DNA of 64,000 nt, taken from the NCBI GenBank assembly GCA_947685225.1, contig CANTUV010000037.1:28663001-28727000 (forward strand), in the 5' to 3' direction. This DNA comes from Garcia nutans (taxonomy: Eukaryota > Streptophyta > Magnoliopsida > Malpighiales > Euphorbiaceae). Position 1 is the first letter of the stretch. Each line of letters begins with the position of its first letter. A program made the position numbers and the translations under genes. Shown piece after piece: positions 60,743-64,000 of the stretch. The notes under the pieces are model-generated. The model worked only from the letters and a program-made list of their open reading frames with translations. It did not search any database and was not told the DNA's origin.

Positions 60743-60950
60743 TGTAATATCCCAAAGTGTGCCCTAGAAGTTTTAATTCAATTGTTGGTTTATTTGAATT
60801 AAATGTATATATGTTTTTGCAAAGGAAATGATTGTGTTAATGGAATGTATATGTTGTATATATGTTAATATATATAACATATATGTTGGTCAAAAGAAAA
60901 GTCAAGAGACTAAAAGATGTGGTGGAGGTTTTTTTTGAAATAAGTAATTA

Positions 60951-60970
<20 letters not shown>

Positions 60971-60981
<11 letters not shown>

Positions 60982-61063
60982 TATATGGTTAACGTGAGAA
61001 GAGGAAAAAGGGAAAAAGATATTTTCTTTCTTCTTCTTCTTCTTCTTCTCCTTTTGGTTCTTG

Positions 61064-61097
<34 letters not shown>
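60971..61097 (+). promoter_or_regulatory. Predicted promoter and leader in LTR N
   Basis: TATATATATATA (60971-60986), then a TTC/CTT tract (61028-61050) and a GA tract (61066-61097). A CAA/GTAAGT donor-like site follows at 61181. Layout as in the J and K LTRs. Confidence 0.5.
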
Positions 61098-61102
<5 letters not shown>

Positions 61103-61540
61103 GGTGTGATGTTATACATCAAAATCTTAGGGCTTTAAGAGAATTGAAGGTAGAGATTGAAGATTTGACAAGATATTCAAGTAAGTACTCATTTCTTTGT
61201 ATGGATCTTTATTGTTTGAGTTTGGATTTGATATGGTTGGTGTGTGATGGTGATGATAATAAAGATTGAAGTATATATATATGTGTGGAATTGGTATTTA
61301 GATTATGATAATATGATTAATTGTGAGATAATATGGTTAATTGTGAGGATGATGAATTGTTGGATTGTTGAGTAAGAGTTTAGTATTATGAATTGGGGAT
61401 TTGAGTAGTTGATTTATGATGATGTATATAATGAGTGTTATTATGATATTTTGAAGTTGTATAAGTGTCTAGAACATTGATTACATGCATTTGAATGATG
61501 TTATATTGTGTACAATGTGATTTAATGCAATCAAGGAGGC

Positions 61541-61910
61541 TTGGCCGTGTTTGGTTTTTAAAGTTATGGGAGACACGGCCAAGTTAGGGCAAACTTGGCC
61601 GTGTTGGATGATTTTTGGAGAGACACGGCCACTGGCTTGGCCGTGTCCCTTGACTGTGTTTGCTACTGCCTACTTTGTTTTGAGAGACACGGCCGTGTCC
61701 CTTGCCCGTGTCTGCCACTGCCTTATTTCATCTTTCTTCTTTTGTTCTTGTTCTTTGGATTTAAGGGAGACATGGCCAAGCTAAATCAACTTGGCTGTGT
61801 TGGAGCTTGTGTTGAGAGACACGGCCACAAGCTTGGCCGTGTCCCTTGAGTGTGTTTGCTACTGTGAGAAAGTAAATAATGAACACGCCCGTGTTGGTGA
61901 GCGTGTCATG
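61541..61910. repeat. Mixed GC-rich inverted-repeat cluster in LTR N
   Basis: S-type GACACGGCC/GGCCGTGTC units over most of its length, with one K-type pair (ACACGCCCGTGTT, then GAGCGTGTC) at the right edge (61882-61908). Confidence 0.8.
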
Positions 61911-61975
61911 TATTGAGGTTGCCCTAGTTAATCATCATTCTTATTTTCTTATGGGAATAATTATCTTTGGATTAG

Positions 61976-62061
61976 GTTTGGAAGAGATTGTGTTGCATTA
62001 ACCTAAATGTGGAGAATCCTTGGAAAAAGAAAGGTATAGATTGATGGGAGTAGTTCTTGAG
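61976..62061 (+). other. Exon-like cassette in LTR N (86 nt)
   Basis: Preceded by GGATTAG and followed by GTAAGTACAAAAC; aligned with the 84-nt cassette of K. Confidence 0.5.
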
Positions 62062-63640
62062 GTAAGTACAAAACTTACATAGAGATAATCCTTTATATGA
62101 TTTTGAGACTTAACACCTTTATTATAAATGTGTTAAGTAGATTACTATATTGTTAATACAATGTGACTAATGTTGTTATTTGTATAGTGTGAAAGCTATA
62201 ATGATCATCCAAAAAGGTATGTGCAATGCAATTGGTTATGATAAATGTTTTAATAATGAATGGTGTTAATATGTCTTGAGACATGATGAAATGTGATGTT
62301 ATCATAATTGATAATGATGATCAAAATGAAATAAATGTACATATGGTTTATATGACAATGAATTTACGATACATGTGCAATGAAATGGATTATGTATGCT
62401 TGAATGATGAAGTGTATAATGTGAATTGAGACATAAAGAGGTGTGAAACTAATGTTTTGAGTTGTAATGATGTGAATGATATGATTGAAGCATGCCTAGA
62501 TGGTATGATTGAATAATGATATGTTTGTTTAATTAATGTAATTGATGTTGCATATATCAATGATGAAATATGAAAGGTGATTTGAGATATAATGTGATGT
62601 GAAGCCATTGTGATTGGCTATGATAACTCAAATGTGATGTGAAGCCATTGTGATTGGCTATGATGATTCAATTGTGATAAATGAGGCATGTTTGCCTAGA
62701 TGATTACTCAATTGAGAATGAAATGGATAATGAAATAATAAATGAATTGTGTGACTAATGTGTTATTCCATTTTCAGAGTTTGTTGTTGGTGGCATGCCT
62801 AATGATAGTAACAATCTCTTGAAGTTAGGTTGGGCTTGATCCTTGAAGCCAAGTTGGGTTGAAGTTTAACATGTTTTACTCCCCTTGAAGCTTGGTTGGG
62901 TCTAGTCCTTGAAGCCTAATTGAGATGTTACAACCCTTGAAGCTAGGTTGGATTGGTTCTTGAAGCCAAGTTGGGTTGAGACTTAGCATGCTTTGTCCCC
63001 CTTGAAGCTTGGTTGAACCTAAATCCTTGAAGCCTAGTTGGGTCTATGATAATGATAAATGTGATAACAAAACCAAAGCATTAACTCTGAAAATTGAATA
63101 GCATATTAGTGTCTTTTGGGCCCGAGTCTGTCTTGGTTGTCAATGTGATATACAAGTGTTGAAAGAAATGAGTAATGAGATCTATGGTTGACTTCATTGG
63201 AAATGTGATTCATGATTGGTATGATATGTAATGTGTGTATTAAAATATTGATTGTGAGTATTAGTGATGAATCATGATTGGTGAATTGTGAATAAAATAA
63301 TGTTATGAAGTATGATATGTAATGTGTGCATTGATATATTGATTGTGGATACTATTAATGAATTGTGGTTGGTGATAATGATTGTCTTCATTGGAAATGT
63401 GATTCATGATTGGTATAATATGTAATGTGTGTATTGAAATATTGATTGTGAATATTAGTGATGGATGGTAGTTGGTGATAATGTTATGTATATATGTACA
63501 TAATGTATGAAATTAGTCGAGATATATGGAAGGTGTAATTAAAAAGGAAAAACATGATAAGAACTAATGGTACATTAAATTGATATATCATTATATGTTA
63601 GAATTTCTATAATGTATGTTTATATTTTATATTTGTACTA

Positions 63641-63677
63641 CTAAGCTTTTGGGCTTAGCGCGGATGTGTAATCGCGC
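63641..63677 (+). other. Conserved LTR hairpin pair, LTR N copy
   Basis: CTAAGCT-TTTG-GGCTTAG pairs seven bases if the closing U-G wobble is allowed. The second stem is GCGCG (63658-63662) with CGCGC (63673-63677). Confidence 0.65.
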
Positions 63678-64000
63678 AGGTAGCTTGGTGGAAGATATGA
63701 AGTCTTTCGTTATGCCACGAGAAGAGTAAGTTTGTCGAGACCAACTAGAGGGTAATGCATACATGTATAACTTTTAATTATGATGTGTTTCTGACGAGAG
63801 AGTATTTATAAGCATAAATGGAGTTTTGATAAAGATAATGATTTTGTAAATGTTATTTGAATTAACGTATTATGGTTTGAACTCTGTTACAGGTTTTTAA
63901 AAGGTAACGAAAAGTGACATCCTTATACTTTATATACTTACTGTATGTATACTAGGTATATGTATAGTACTTATATAGGGTATCGAGGTGTTACAATTAT

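Larger units (their letters stand above)
60743..63995 (+). repeat. LTR N (3.25 kb), chimeric Tekay-type, plus strand
   Basis: Begins TGTAATATCCC and continues like the start of the S subfamily (G, L). It ends AGGTGTTACA with a final ~95 bp that matches the J/K LTR end. The next bases ATTAT equal the start of the LTR-to-primer spacer of K, so this may be the 5' LTR of an element running off the window. ACATA precedes it; no matching duplication is seen at 63996. It carries both types of GTGTC cluster (61541-61910), the ~40-bp tandem array (62800-63050), and the cassette and hairpin. Confidence 0.85.

Overview
The window is nuclear DNA from a flowering plant, most likely a eudicot. It is strongly AT-rich and almost entirely built from nested LTR retrotransposons: Ty3/gypsy chromoviruses, mostly Tekay/Del-like, and Ty1/copia elements. 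It also holds CACTA-type DNA transposon pieces. No RNA gene was recognised. The only piece that looks like a host gene is a 39-nt mini-exon (6369-6407, minus) resembling the plant DUF423/TMEM256-like membrane protein. The species cannot be named from this sequence.

Layout. 1-2960 is AT-rich non-repeat sequence with two short 35-bp tandem arrays. 2966-6063 is a young, internally deleted chromovirus (element A) with perfect ends, a 5-bp target duplication (TSD) and two open frames: gag, and the integrase-chromodomain end of pol. 6064-7200 is probable host intron or leader, then CACTA-like debris to 7886. 7887-18265 is an old, stop-ridden Tekay element (B) carrying a nested LTR (C, 9905-12874). 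18267-19763 is a non-autonomous CACTA element (D) beside B's 3' LTR. 19764-27882 is an old copia element (E, minus) split by a second copia (F, 20706-25163) and a solo LTR (G, 25282-27667). 27883-28797 is unassigned. 28798-35440 is a Tekay element (H, minus) truncated in integrase and inserted in the gag of another (I, 35441-39346). 39740 to beyond 60742 is a large coding-free element (J, minus). It is interrupted by its near twin K (40362-52728, TSD TCACA), which holds solo LTR L (47687-50287, TSD TATCA), and by solo LTR M (55409-58168, TSD TATTA) and LTR N (60743-63995, plus).

How the parts relate. J and K lack gag-pol but keep LTRs, primer site, polypurine tract and a conserved ~3.4-kb non-coding interior, so they must move with proteins from a relative such as H or I. 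The related LTRs (B 3', C, G, H, I, J, K, L, N) share unusual architecture: a TATA/CTT-rich promoter, exon-like cassettes of fixed length between splice-site-like ends, GC-rich inverted-repeat minisatellites in some subfamilies, and a small hairpin pair whose stems change by compensatory substitution. That conserved, possibly RNA-level LTR architecture is the strongest candidate for something undescribed here.
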